DNA of 64,000 bases from Anaerolineae bacterium (GCA_029907105.1 JARYMM010000001.1:119276-183275); one strand, 5' to 3'. Counted from the first letter of the stretch, positions 36,675-44,605 are shown. Notes: a model not told the origin generated them from the sequence alone. Made by a program: numbers and translations.

Positions 36675-36699
36675 AGGCAAGAAATGGAGGCAAGAAATG
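36675..36699 (+). promoter_or_regulatory. Duplicated ribosome-binding site and start codon
   Basis: The 13-base unit GAGGCAAGAAATG occurs twice in tandem. The first ATG (36684) is out of frame with the gene, the second (36697) is the true start. Ribosomes choosing the first would make an unrelated product, so the duplication could lower or modulate expression. Confidence 0.7.
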
Positions 36700-37761
36700 G
36701 AACTGGCGCTGGGAACGGAACTGACGCGCACCTATCTGGCTTTTGAGGTGGCGAGGGGTGCGCGTCAGTTGATCGAAGACATCATGCTCACCAAGCCGGG
36801 CGAGGAGGTGGTGATCACCGCCGATACCTCCACGGACTGGCGGGTGGTGGAGGCCACGGCTCAGGCAGCCTTCGCCGCCGGGGCCACACCCACCGTGGTG
36901 TGGTACGAGAGCCGGCCCAATGCGGTGATGGAGCCGCCGAAAGCGGTAGGCGGCGCCATCCGCCATGCCGACGTGTGGATCGAATATGCCGTCGCTTACC
37001 TGTTGCACACCGAAGCCTACAAGCGGGCGCTGGAGCAGGGCTGTCGCTACATCTGCCTGACGGGGATGGACGTGGACATGATGGTGCGTACCATCGCCCA
37101 GGTGGATTACCCGAAGATGATCGAGCTGAGCCACGTGCTGGGGGGCCTCATCGCCCAGGCCGACCATATCCGGGTCACCAGCCCGGCCGGCACCGACCTC
37201 TCGGCCCGCATGGGCGGCCGCAAGATCCGCTACTCCGGCAAGCTGGCCGACACCCCCGGCGAGCCCATCATGCTCGGCGGGCAAATCTCCTGGTGTCCGC
37301 TGGAGGAGAGCATCGAAGGCGTCATCGTCTTCGATGGCGCGTGCTGGCCGCCCAGGGAGCTGGGCCTGCTGCGCTCGCCCATCAAGCTGACCCTGGAGAA
37401 AGGGCGGGTGACCAAAGTCGAAGGCGGCCACGAAGCCAGGACGCTGGAGCGCTGGTTTGCCTCCATCGGCAACCCCAACATCTACCGGCTGGCCCACTAC
37501 TCGCTGGGCTTCAACCCCGGCGTCACCCGCTGCACGGGCCGCATTGTAGAGGATGAGCGCGTGTTCGGGTGCATCGAATTCGGCATCGGCAGCCAGGGCA
37601 AGCAGATCGGCGGGCTGACCTGGGATGCCGGCGGCCACACCGACGGCATCGTGCTCAACCCCAGCATCTACCTGGATGGCCGGCCTCTGGAAGAAGAGGG
37701 CCGTTACGTGCACCCCGATGTGGTGGCGGCGTGCCGGGAGTTGGGGGTACCGGGGTACTGA
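36697..37761 (+). CDS. M29/NicX-like metalloenzyme (copy 2)
   Basis: A 354-residue paralogue of the protein at 27495. Shared blocks include KPGEEVVITADTSTDWRVVEA, GCRYICLTGMDVDMMVRTI, RVTSPAGTDLSARM, VEDERVFGCIEFGIG and GGHTDGIVLNPSIYLDG. The near-identity of these blocks with copy 1 suggests the same chemistry in both loci. The second ATG of the duplicated unit is in frame. Metal binding by the C-terminal Glu/His/Asp set is inferred. Substrate unknown. Confidence 0.75.
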   Translation: MELALGTELTRTYLAFEVARGARQLIEDIMLTKPGEEVVITADTSTDWRVVEATAQAAFAAGATPTVVWYESRPNAVMEPPKAVGGAIRHADVWIEYAVAYLLHTEAYKRALEQGCRYICLTGMDVDMMVRTIAQVDYPKMIELSHVLGGLIAQADHIRVTSPAGTDLSARMGGRKIRYSGKLADTPGEPIMLGGQISWCPLEESIEGVIVFDGACWPPRELGLLRSPIKLTLEKGRVTKVEGGHEARTLERWFASIGNPNIYRLAHYSLGFNPGVTRCTGRIVEDERVFGCIEFGIGSQGKQIGGLTWDAGGHTDGIVLNPSIYLDGRPLEEEGRYVHPDVVAACRELGVPGY

Positions 37762-37796
37762 TTGCGGAATGTGGATTGCGGAGTGCGGAATGGGGA
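37761..37796. repeat. GCGGAATGTGGATTGCGG repeat, copy 2
   Basis: Same word family as 22411-22472. It begins at the last base of the preceding stop codon and ends just before the GTG start of the DUF917 gene; an in-frame ATG inside it is judged not to be the real start. Confidence 0.65.
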
Positions 37797-37803
37797 TATA
37801 CGA

Positions 37804-38874
37804 GTGAACGCAGAGACGGTGCAGGCGGCGGCCTACGGCGGCGCCGTGCTGGGAGGCGGGGGCGGCGGCCCGATCGAGGAAGGATTGCGCCTGGGGCGGC
37901 TGGCCCTGGAGCTGGGGAGGCCGCGCCTGGTAACGCTTGACGAACTGGACGACGATGCAGTGCTGGTGACCGTGGCCCTGGTGGGCGCACCCTCAGCCAC
38001 CGAGCAGTACCTGGAGCCGATGTACCTCGTCCGGGCGCTGGAACTGCTCATGGCCCATCTGGACAGGCCGGTCGCCGGCCTCATCACCAACGAGAACGGT
38101 GGCATGGCCACCCTCAACGGCTGGTTGCAATCGGCGATCACCGGGCGGCCGGTGGTGGATGCGCCCTGCAACGGCCGCGCCCACCCCACGGGGCTGATGG
38201 GCGCCATGGGGCTGGATGCGGTGCCAGGGTATCTGGCCCGGCAGGCGGCGGTGGGCGGCAATCCAGATGCCGGTCGACACCTGCGCCTCTACGTCGAAGG
38301 CGGCCTCACGTTGACGGCAAGGCTGGTGCGCCAGGCGGCGGTGGAAGCGGGCGGGCTGGTGGCCGTGGCCCGCAGTCCGGTGACGGTGGACTATGCCCGC
38401 CAACACGCCGCCCCGGGGGCGGTGGGGCAGGCCATCGAGGTGGGTCGAGCCTTGCTCGGCGCGTCGATCCCCATCGAAGCGGCTGAGGCCGTGTGCCGGG
38501 TGCTGGGCGGCCAGCTTATCTGCCAGGCCCTGGTGAGGCGTGTCGCTTTGCGCAGCGAAGGCGGCTTCGACGTGGGCCAGGTAGCGCTGGAGGACGGCTA
38601 CGAGCTGACCTTCTGGAACGAGTACATGACCCTGGAGCGACGCGGGGAACGGCTGGCCACTTTCCCGGACCTCATCGCCACCCTCTCGGCCACTGAACCC
38701 CGGCCGCTGACCTCGGCCGAAATCCGCCAGGGCCAGGAGCTATTGGTCATCCGAGCGCCGAAGGAGCGGCTGCGCCTGGGCGCCGGCATGCGCCGGCCGG
38801 AGCTCTTCCGCGTCGCCGAAGAAGCTGTTGGCAAGGAGATCATTCGCTACGTGTTTGCTGGCGAGGCGGCGTAG
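37804..38874 (+). CDS. DUF917 family protein (copy 2)
   Basis: A 356-residue DUF917 protein. The glycine-rich AAYGGAVLGGGGGGPIEEGLRLG near the N-terminus and LITNENGGMATLNGWLQSAITGRPVVDAPCNGRAHPTG correspond to the motifs of copy 1, but the substrate segment differs (VVDAPCNGRAHPT instead of VVDGDYAGRAIPE), with a Cys and a His not present there. The GTG at 37804 is preferred because homology starts directly after it and the upstream codons come from a repeat. Probably acts on a different intermediate of the same pathway as copy 1. Confidence 0.8.
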   Translation: MNAETVQAAAYGGAVLGGGGGGPIEEGLRLGRLALELGRPRLVTLDELDDDAVLVTVALVGAPSATEQYLEPMYLVRALELLMAHLDRPVAGLITNENGGMATLNGWLQSAITGRPVVDAPCNGRAHPTGLMGAMGLDAVPGYLARQAAVGGNPDAGRHLRLYVEGGLTLTARLVRQAAVEAGGLVAVARSPVTVDYARQHAAPGAVGQAIEVGRALLGASIPIEAAEAVCRVLGGQLICQALVRRVALRSEGGFDVGQVALEDGYELTFWNEYMTLERRGERLATFPDLIATLSATEPRPLTSAEIRQGQELLVIRAPKERLRLGAGMRRPELFRVAEEAVGKEIIRYVFAGEAA

Positions 38875-38878
38875 AGCT

Positions 38879-38906
38879 GTAGGACAACTGCTCGCAGTTG
38901 TCCTAC
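38879..38906. repeat. AGGACAACTGC palindrome, second full copy
   Basis: A 13-bp stem GTAGGACAACTGC / GCAGTTGTCCTAC with a 2-base centre, identical in core to the palindrome at 29456-29485 and related to the one at 3562-3596. It stands between the DUF917 and DUF1177 genes. Confidence 0.75.
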
Positions 38907-38950
38907 CCCAACTGACAGTGGCAGGTTCTTCCTACGTGTGAGGCGTGCGT

Positions 38951-39886
38951 ATGGCCCTGAAGCAGACGATTGAGGCCTATGAATTGTTGGACAGCGCCAC
39001 AGTCAACGGCGAAACCGTTGCTATGGTGCTACAGGAGCGAGGGTTACAGCCCAAGGTGATCCCGGTGCAGGGCGAGCGGGGCAGCACCGATTTCGTGCGC
39101 GTGCTGGTGCCCGGCACGGCGGGCAGGCGGGCCGGCGGGGAGGCGCCCACGCTGGGCATCATCGGCCGGCTGGGGGGCATCGGCGCCCGGCCAATGGCCA
39201 TCGGCCTGGTCTCCGACGCCGACGGTGCCATCACGGCCATCGCCTGCGGACTCAAGCTGGCGGACATGGCCCGCGCCGGCGACCGGCTGCCCGGCGATGT
39301 CATCGTCGCCACCCACATCTGCCCGACGGCTCCTACCGAACCTCACGAGCCTGTGCCCTTTATGGGCTCGCCGGTGGACATCGCCACCATGAACCGCTAC
39401 GAGGTCCATCCGGACATGGACGCCATCCTCTCCATAGACACCACGCGGGGCAACTGGGTGATCAACCGACGGGGGTTCGCCATCTCGCCCACGGTGAAGG
39501 AGGGCTACATCCTGCAGGTCAGCCCGGACCTCCTGCGCATCATGTCTGTGGTCACCGGCCGGCCGCCGGTGGTGCTGCCCATCACCACCCAGGACATCAC
39601 CCCTTACGGCAACGGTATCCCGCATCTGAACAGCATCATGCAGCCGGCCACGGCCACGGACGCACCCGTGGTGGGCGTGGCTTTGACGGCCGAGATCCCG
39701 GTCCCCGGCTGCGCCACGGGTGCCAGTCAGGTCGTGGACATCGAAATGGCCGTGCGATTCTGTATCGAAGTGGCGAAGGCCTTCGGCCGCGGCGAGTGCG
39801 CCTTCTACGATCCTGAGGTTTTCCGGCGACTGATCGCCCTGTATGGCCCCATGAAGCGGTTGCAGACCCTGGGGGGTGGGGCGTGA
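38951..39886 (+). CDS. DUF1177 family protein
   Basis: A 311-residue DUF1177 protein. Typical features are STDFVRVLVPG near 47, LGIIGRLGGIGARP near 80, VIVATHICPTAPTEPHEPVPFMGSP in two parts near 125, and ATDAPVVGVALTAEIPVPGCATG near 240, containing conserved His, Asp and Cys residues that could be catalytic or metal-binding. The ATG at 38951 has GAGG seven bases upstream; a GTG two codons earlier is possible. It is cotranscribed with AroM (4-base overlap). The pair DUF1177-AroM next to DUF917 recurs in other genomes as far as I recall, but no function has been shown to my knowledge. Confidence 0.8.
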   Translation: MALKQTIEAYELLDSATVNGETVAMVLQERGLQPKVIPVQGERGSTDFVRVLVPGTAGRRAGGEAPTLGIIGRLGGIGARPMAIGLVSDADGAITAIACGLKLADMARAGDRLPGDVIVATHICPTAPTEPHEPVPFMGSPVDIATMNRYEVHPDMDAILSIDTTRGNWVINRRGFAISPTVKEGYILQVSPDLLRIMSVVTGRPPVVLPITTQDITPYGNGIPHLNSIMQPATATDAPVVGVALTAEIPVPGCATGASQVVDIEMAVRFCIEVAKAFGRGECAFYDPEVFRRLIALYGPMKRLQTLGGGA

Positions 39887-40617
39887 CCGCGAGCGCTGGC
39901 CGGTGGCTGCTGGGGTTGGTGACCATCGGCCAGTCGCCGCGCGACGACATCCTGCCGCAGATCGAGCCTCATCTGCCGGCCGGGCTGAGCATCCGCCAGA
40001 TGGGGGCGCTGGATGGGCTGACGCGGGACGAGATCGCTGGGCTGGCGCCGGGCCCGAATGATTACGTGCTCCACACCCGGCTGCGGGACGGTTCGGCGGT
40101 GACCGTAGGCCGGGCGGGGATCCTGCCCTTGCTGCAAGGCTGTCTGGGGCGGCTGGAGGGCGAGGGGGCCAACCCCATCGTGCTGTTGTGCACGGGGGAG
40201 TTTCCGGAGTTGCGCGGCCGGGCGCTGCTCATCGAGCCGGACCGTCTGTTGGTCAACGTGGTCCAGGCTCTGAGGCCGCGCCGTCTGGGGGTATTCGTGC
40301 CTCTGTCTGCGCAGATCGAGGCGGCGGCGGAGAAGTGGCAGGCCGTGGGGGCGGAATTGGCCTTCGCGGCCGCCTCGCCTTATGGCGATGAGGCGGAGGT
40401 CAGGCGGGCGGCGGAGGTGCTGGCCAGGCGGTCGCCGGAGCTGGTGGTGATGGACTGCATGGGCTACACCCAGGCTCACAAGCGGCTGGTGGTGCAGGCG
40501 ACGGGGAGCCTGGTCCTCCTGGCTTCCGGCGTGATCGCCTCTGTGGTCGGCGCGTTGCTGGCCCAGAGCCAGGAGGATGTGGAGACAAAGCCGGGTGAGA
40601 TCCGGGAACTCACCTGA
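39883..40617 (+). CDS. AroM family protein
   Basis: A 244-residue AroM-family protein, start GTG overlapping the DUF1177 stop. Motifs are LVTIGQSPRDDI near 12, VLLCTGEFP with Cys103 and VVMDCMGYTQAH with Cys192. The last resembles the DCMGDPG site of the racemase at 22504, so the protein may be a two-cysteine isomerase. Escherichia coli AroM has no established function. It ends the second operon and is followed by a terminator-like hairpin. Confidence 0.85.
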   Translation: MTASAGRWLLGLVTIGQSPRDDILPQIEPHLPAGLSIRQMGALDGLTRDEIAGLAPGPNDYVLHTRLRDGSAVTVGRAGILPLLQGCLGRLEGEGANPIVLLCTGEFPELRGRALLIEPDRLLVNVVQALRPRRLGVFVPLSAQIEAAAEKWQAVGAELAFAAASPYGDEAEVRRAAEVLARRSPELVVMDCMGYTQAHKRLVVQATGSLVLLASGVIASVVGALLAQSQEDVETKPGEIRELT

Positions 40618-40621
40618 CGAC

Positions 40622-40668
40622 AAAGGGCCTCTCTTCCAGGCTGGAGGAGAGGCCCTTTCCCTTCTTTG
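40622..40668 (+). terminator. Terminator downstream of aroM
   Basis: Arms AAAGGGCCTCTC and GAGAGGCCCTTT (12 bp) with an internal secondary hairpin, followed by a pyrimidine-rich CCCTTCTTT. A reasonable Rho-independent terminator of the second ABC locus, also usable by the tRNA transcript arriving from the other strand. Confidence 0.7.
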
Positions 40669-40719
40669 AGATCACGAGCTACATTCACGTCTGGCGCACA
40701 GCCGTGCACCTGCGGCCAG

Positions 40720-40791
40720 AGCGGGTGATGGGACTCGAACCCACGACATACAGCTTGGGAAGCTGTCGTTCTACCGCTGAACTACACCCGC
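40720..40791 (-). tRNA. tRNA-Gly (anticodon CCC)
   Basis: On the minus strand the acceptor GCGGGTG pairs with CACCCGC. The D-arm is GTTCAGCGGTAGAAC, the anticodon stem ACAGC/GCTGT encloses TTCCCAA (anticodon CCC, codon GGG), and the T-arm is GTGGGTTCGAGTCCCAT. Discriminator T. The 3' CCA is not encoded. All stems are paired. Confidence 0.95.
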
Positions 40792-40802
40792 AGGCACCCA
40801 TA

Positions 40803-40830
40803 ATTATACTCAAAAACGGGAGGACGTCAA
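40803..40830 (-). promoter_or_regulatory. Promoter of tRNA-Gly
   Basis: TTGACG, 16-base spacer and a consensus TATAAT on the minus strand, ending 12 bases before the mature tRNA 5' end. A strong sigma70-type match. Confidence 0.85.
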
Positions 40831-40840
40831 GTTTGGCAAA

Positions 40841-40938
40841 GACGTGCGCAGCGGAAGCCCGGGGAGTACGAGGGGTATCCCCTCGCTCATCCCCTATCCC
40901 CTACATGTTGGGGTTTGCGTCCAATCGCTGCGCAAGCC
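40841..40938. repeat. Dispersed 98-base repeat B, copy 1 (inverted)
   Basis: The reverse complement of this stretch aligns by eye with 47361-47454 over almost its full length (shared words CTTGCGCAGC, GACGCAA, CCCCA, GTAGGGG, GGGGATGAGCGAGGG, TACCCCTCG, ACTCCCCGG). It contains an internal palindrome GAGGGGTATCCCCTC. Noncoding. Confidence 0.75.
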
Positions 40939-40958
40939 CGGCAACCGCGTCATATCAT

Positions 40959-41720
40959 TCAGAGAAGGGCTTCTGATCGCTGAACCTCCTCGGGTGTCTT
41001 TGACATAATCTCATGGCGCTGGGCGTGAAGGATCTCGCTCCGTGCCGATGGCAGGAAACGCAGGTAGGTCTGGCTGGCCGCATCCAAATTCGCGTAGTAA
41101 CCCCGGTAGGCTGGCGGCAGCAGAGCCGCCAGTTGGTACATGATCTCATCGGTCATCTGCTGGCGCACTTCTCGCGTCACTCTGACGCCCTCGGCCCGCA
41201 GATGGAAAGGCCGGCCGACGACGATGTGGAACCCGGCACGCCGCAGGCGAGCCCAATCGCGTCGGTAGTTCTCCGCCCCGTAAAAAACGAGGGGCAGCAG
41301 GGGAGCGCCGCTCTGGAGGGCCAGAAAGACCACGCCCGGATGGCCGCGCTGCAGGCGTCCGTGCCCGCTGCGCGTCCCCTCGGGGGCAACGGCCAGGATG
41401 TAGCCCGCCTCCAACACGGCCAACCCCTGGCGCAACGCCGTCAGGTCGGCTTCGCCTCGGTGTATGGGAATGGCACCCCACAGTTCGGCCAGGAAGCGCA
41501 GGCCGGGCGTGTCCCAGGTCTCGGCCTTGGCGAAAGCGGTCACCGGCCGTGGCCACAGGCGCGTGTAGAGGATGGGAACGTCCAGGAAGTTGACGTGATT
41601 GGTCACCAGGATGAGCGGGCCTCGCTCCGGCACCCGGGCCAGTTGTTCGGCGTCTATCCGACAGAGGAGGCCGGTCAGCACCTTGATCGTCCAGGTCACC
41701 AGGCGATGGGTCACGGTCAT
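40959..41720 (-). CDS. plsC: 1-acyl-glycerol-3-phosphate acyltransferase family protein
   Basis: A 253-residue membrane-associated acyltransferase that would form phosphatidic acid from lysophosphatidic acid. The catalytic box is NHVNFLDVP (Asn-His-x4-Asp form, near residue 37). The glycerol-phosphate-binding block is FLAELWGAIPIHRGEADLTALRQG in parts, and the third block is APEGTRSGHG. An N-terminal hydrophobic helix is present. The start overlaps the stop of the lipid kinase gene (ATGA). The first motif has NHVNFLD in place of the common NHxSxxD but keeps His and Asp. Confidence 0.9.
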   Translation of the reverse strand: MTVTHRLVTWTIKVLTGLLCRIDAEQLARVPERGPLILVTNHVNFLDVPILYTRLWPRPVTAFAKAETWDTPGLRFLAELWGAIPIHRGEADLTALRQGLAVLEAGYILAVAPEGTRSGHGRLQRGHPGVVFLALQSGAPLLPLVFYGAENYRRDWARLRRAGFHIVVGRPFHLRAEGVRVTREVRQQMTDEIMYQLAALLPPAYRGYYANLDAASQTYLRFLPSARSEILHAQRHEIMSKTPEEVQRSEALL

Positions 41721-42658
41721 AGGCCGGCCTCCGGCGCTTGACAGATGACCTCGATCTGGCGTGGCAGCAGTTCCACGGTCAGTTGTTGCCCTTCGGTGCA
41801 CAGCGTCTCGCCATCGGCGTGGGCGGGCAGGACACCCTCCACGGCGGTCACCACGATGCGCTGCGTGTGCCCGGTTCGGATGGGCTTCTGTGTGGCCTGC
41901 GTGCCGGCCATGAAGTGAGGAATGAGGGCGAAAATGCGGGCGCGGCTGACCTGCTCGGCGATGCAGAGGTCCAGCAGGCCATCGTCCACCATGGCCTGCG
42001 GGGCCATCATGAAGCCACCGCCCAGTCGCCGCCCGTTCATGATGGAGACCATCAGCGCCGGCATGGTGAGTGTCTGGCCGTCGTATTCAATGCACACCAG
42101 CGGGGCTTTGTAATACAGGAAGACGGTCTTGAGGGTGGCAACGATGTAGGAGGGAAAGCCGCTCAGCCGTGTCATCTCCAGGGCCACGAAGCCCACGACG
42201 GCGTCGAAGCCGATGCCCACGCCGTTGCCGAAGTAACGGCCCTGCGGATACAGCCCGCCGGTGGCCCGTCCCACGTCCACCGTGCGTCGGTGGCCCTGCG
42301 CCAGCACCTGGCAGCCTGCTGCCAGGTCACGGGGCACGCCCATACCGTAGGCGAAGTCGTTACCGCGGCCGACGCTCAGCATGCCCAGGGCAGCGTGGCC
42401 GATCCTCTCCTGCTGCGCCCACATCAGGCCGTTGAGCACCTCGTTGGAGGTGCCGTCGCCGCCCACGGCGACCACGACGTCATAGCCATCGGCGACGGCT
42501 TGCCGGGCCAGGTCGGCGGCATGCCAGGGGTGTCCGGTGCGCACCAGGTCGAAGTGCAGGCCGTGGCCGCGCAGCATCTGCTCGATGAGCGGGATAGCCC
42601 TCTCGCCGTTGCCTCGTCCGGAAACAGGGTTGACGATGACCTTGTAGCGGCTCATCAT
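41717..42658 (-). CDS. Diacylglycerol kinase family lipid kinase
   Basis: A 313-residue YegS/BmrU-type lipid kinase. KVIVNPVSGRGNGER at the N-terminus, AVGGDGTSNEVLNGL near 65 with the nucleotide-binding GGDGT, GRGNDFAYGMG near 97, FGNGVGIGFDAVV in the C-terminal domain, and DGLLDLCIAE near 232. It phosphorylates diacylglycerol or a related lipid at the membrane. It overlaps both neighbours by four bases, giving the operon order acyl-CoA-binding protein, lipid kinase, PlsC. Confidence 0.9.
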   Translation of the reverse strand: MMSRYKVIVNPVSGRGNGERAIPLIEQMLRGHGLHFDLVRTGHPWHAADLARQAVADGYDVVVAVGGDGTSNEVLNGLMWAQQERIGHAALGMLSVGRGNDFAYGMGVPRDLAAGCQVLAQGHRRTVDVGRATGGLYPQGRYFGNGVGIGFDAVVGFVALEMTRLSGFPSYIVATLKTVFLYYKAPLVCIEYDGQTLTMPALMVSIMNGRRLGGGFMMAPQAMVDDGLLDLCIAEQVSRARIFALIPHFMAGTQATQKPIRTGHTQRIVVTAVEGVLPAHADGETLCTEGQQLTVELLPRQIEVICQAPEAGL

Positions 42659-42909
42659 TTGAGACTCTCGACCAGGTCAATGTAAGCCTGCATGGCTTCT
42701 TCTTTGGTTGTGCCCTGCAACCTGGCCCAGGCGTCATGCTTGGCGCGGCCGACGAAATCCAGGGCCTCTGGCCTCTCGGCTGGTGCGTTGCCCACGGTGG
42801 CCTGCTTGTACAGGGCATACAGCCGCAGCAGGGTCTGGTTATCGGGGCGTTTGGGCAGCTCCAGGGCCTCTTTCGCCGCGGTCTCAAAGCGTGCCTGTAG
42901 ATCGGACAT
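42655..42909 (-). CDS. Acyl-CoA-binding protein
   Basis: An 84-residue four-helix acyl-CoA-binding protein. It contains RFETAAKEALELPKRPDNQT, LLRLYALYKQATVGNAP (YxLYKQAT is the CoA/acyl-binding motif) and AKHDAWARLQGTTKEEAMQ, all in the canonical order and length. GGAGGG is seven bases before the ATG. The stop overlaps the lipid kinase start. Such proteins are common in eukaryotes and less common in bacteria; here it likely delivers acyl-CoA to the acyltransferase PlsC. Confidence 0.93.
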   Translation of the reverse strand: MSDLQARFETAAKEALELPKRPDNQTLLRLYALYKQATVGNAPAERPEALDFVGRAKHDAWARLQGTTKEEAMQAYIDLVESLK

Positions 42910-42941
42910 GGGGTTCCCTCCACACATTTGATGCCTTCTCT

Positions 42942-43568
42942 TCAGTCGAAGGCTGTCGGGCGGTGCTGATCCTGCAGGTGAGCCAACACCTCGGCCAGGT
43001 GGCGCTGGTCGGTGCGATTCGCCGACAGTGGCGGCAGGTCGTCGAAGGGGAAGAAGCCGACGGCCAGCGTCTCCTGGCCCGGCTGGGCCTGGCCGCCGGT
43101 GATCGTGCACAGAAAGATGATTTTGTAGGCATGGTACAACGACAGCGGTGGGTTGCGGTTGGCATCGAACACGCCGATCACCTTCTGCGGAGCGACCTCG
43201 AAGCCGCTTTCCTCGCGAACCTCACGCACGACGACGGCGGAAGGAAGGTCGCCCACTTCAGCCCAGCCGCCGGGCAGGCTCCAGCGTTGGTCGGCCCGTT
43301 CCTGGACGAGGAGGATGCGGCCCTGACAGACGACAGCCCCGCGCACGTCCACCTTGGGCGTGGCGTAGCCGGTCTGGGCCAGAAAATCCTGCACCAGGGC
43401 TTGCGGCGGGAGAGCGGTGTGGCTGTGCACAATCTCGGCGGCAATCTCCATCAGCCGCCGGTAGCGTTCGCTGTCGTACTCGTTGTCGCTGTAGGTCAGG
43501 CCGGTCTGGCTGATGGACTGGATCTGGCGGGCCCATTCCAGCCAGCGCGGCAGCGTGGTTTCTACCAT
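42942..43568 (-). CDS. NUDIX hydrolase with N-terminal extension
   Basis: A 208-residue pyrophosphohydrolase. The Nudix box begins in GGWAEVGDLPSAVVVREVREESG around residues 99-121 (full catalytic pattern G-x5-E-x7-R-E-V-x-E-E-S-G). The N-terminal 65 residues (PRWLEWARQIQSISQTGLTYS...YDSERYRRLMEIA) match the small domain found in nucleoside-diphosphate-linked-X hydrolases such as ADP-ribose/ADP-glucose pyrophosphatases. GAGGGG precedes the start. Possibly an independent gene. It lies 32 bases upstream of the acyl-CoA-binding gene. Confidence 0.9.
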   Translation of the reverse strand: MVETTLPRWLEWARQIQSISQTGLTYSDNEYDSERYRRLMEIAAEIVHSHTALPPQALVQDFLAQTGYATPKVDVRGAVVCQGRILLVQERADQRWSLPGGWAEVGDLPSAVVVREVREESGFEVAPQKVIGVFDANRNPPLSLYHAYKIIFLCTITGGQAQPGQETLAVGFFPFDDLPPLSANRTDQRHLAEVLAHLQDQHRPTAFD

Positions 43569-43610
43569 ATAGCAACCCCTCAGTTTGCCGGTGGATACTG
43601 CGCGGTTTTC

Positions 43611-43709
43611 TCAGCCTTTGCGCCGGAAGGCCTCGATCTGCGCCAGATGCTCGTTCTCGTCGTCGGCTTCCACCTGCAGCAGGTCAGCCAGGGTCTCCTT
43701 TGGATCAGT
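43611..43709 (-). other. In-frame tail beyond the stop of the pRiA4b ORF-3-like gene
   Basis: After the TGA at 43710-43712 the same frame stays open for 32 codons, reading TDPKETLADLLQVEADDENE and HLAQIEAFRRKG, then ends in TGA. The composition is protein-like (acidic, helical) and contains CAAAGGAG near its start. It may be a former C-terminus cut off by a stop mutation, or chance. Confidence 0.4.
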
Positions 43710-44270
43710 TCAGCGCAGCGTCCGCAATGCCTGGTTGACCTCGTCCAGGTCAAACTCTTCGGGGTCAAACTCGCCGCCGATCCACTCCAGATACTCATCG
43801 TGTTCGGGATGGTGGGGGTCCTGGATGGCCTGCAGGAAGTCATAGTAACCCCAGATGCCGCCCACGTCTTCTGGCGGGCAGGCGCGCTGTCCCTTGATGC
43901 ACACCGGGTAGTGTTGGCCCGGCTCCGACGGCAGGATCTTCTCCACCAGCACCTGGTGCAGCCAACTGTCACCGAAATCGTACTCGTAGCGGAACTTGAA
44001 GCCCTCGCCAGGAACGATCTGGTTCAGTTTGACCTGCCTTTCGTCGTGCATCTCCAAGAAGCCTTCGTAGTCCGGGTGCGGTTCGCCGTAATGAGTTCGC
44101 CCCACGATGAACTGGTGGAGGTGATAGTCCCCCCAGCCCATCACCACCTGGAGGATGCGGTGCAGCTTGTCCAGGGTGATGTCGCTGCGCACCAGGATAC
44201 GCCGCCAGATGGGGGGCTTACTGTCTTCCAGTGTCACTTTGATTTGGTAGATCGCTGTTTCCGAGGGCAT
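43710..44270 (-). CDS. Plasmid pRiA4b ORF-3-like protein
   Basis: A 186-residue protein of the pRiA4b ORF-3 family (MM3350-like). Diagnostic blocks are IYQIKVTLEDSKPPIWRRILV at the N-terminus, LHRILQVVMGWGDYHLHQF near 36-54, and FRYEYDFGDSWLHQVLVE near 94, with CIKGQRACPPEDVGGIWGYYDFL afterwards. The family has no proven biochemical role. A canonical promoter lies 96 bases upstream (44366-44394), so it is probably monocistronic. The reading frame continues after its stop for 32 codons (43611-43709), so the protein may be C-terminally shortened in this genome. Confidence 0.88.
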   Translation of the reverse strand: MPSETAIYQIKVTLEDSKPPIWRRILVRSDITLDKLHRILQVVMGWGDYHLHQFIVGRTHYGEPHPDYEGFLEMHDERQVKLNQIVPGEGFKFRYEYDFGDSWLHQVLVEKILPSEPGQHYPVCIKGQRACPPEDVGGIWGYYDFLQAIQDPHHPEHDEYLEWIGGEFDPEEFDLDEVNQALRTLR

Positions 44271-44365
44271 CGTTTAGCCTCCTGTTGTGGCTTTCAGAGG
44301 ATCGCCCCATGAGATCTGACACCTTCATCCTCCCAGGCCTGACAAGTCTGTGGATACTTTGTAAG

Positions 44366-44394
44366 AGTATAGCACAAGCTCATGCTGCCGTCAA
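44366..44394 (-). promoter_or_regulatory. Sigma70-type promoter of the pRiA4b ORF-3-like gene
   Basis: TTGACG, 17-base spacer, TATACT on the minus strand, with TTGTGC immediately before the -10 as in the DeoR, IclR and LysM promoters. With the repeat at 44454-44582 it accounts for the 335-base gap 44271-44605. Confidence 0.85.
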
Positions 44395-44453
44395 AAGCAC
44401 CAAAGGACCGCATGATTTTTCGCCAATCTATCTGCGTTCATCTGCGCGACATC

Positions 44454-44582
44454 GTAACTGCCTGCCTTCGGCCTTGCAAGGTGGGATATAGCAGTGGGTT
44501 GGCGTCATTGCGAGCCCCGAAGGGGTGTTTTGATTCCAGGAGACTGCTTCGCTTCGCTCGCAGTGACAGGGTAGATAGTTAC
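44454..44582. repeat. MITE-like repeat family A, copy 3
   Basis: GTAACTGCCTGCC...GATATAGCAGTGGG...GTCATTGCGAGCCCCG...GAGACTGCTTCGCTTCGCTCGCAGTGACAGGGTAG...AGTTAC: the same element as at 5491 and 12482, the shortest of the three. Confidence 0.8.
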
Positions 44583-44605
44583 GTGACATCTGCGAAATCA
44601 GCGTG

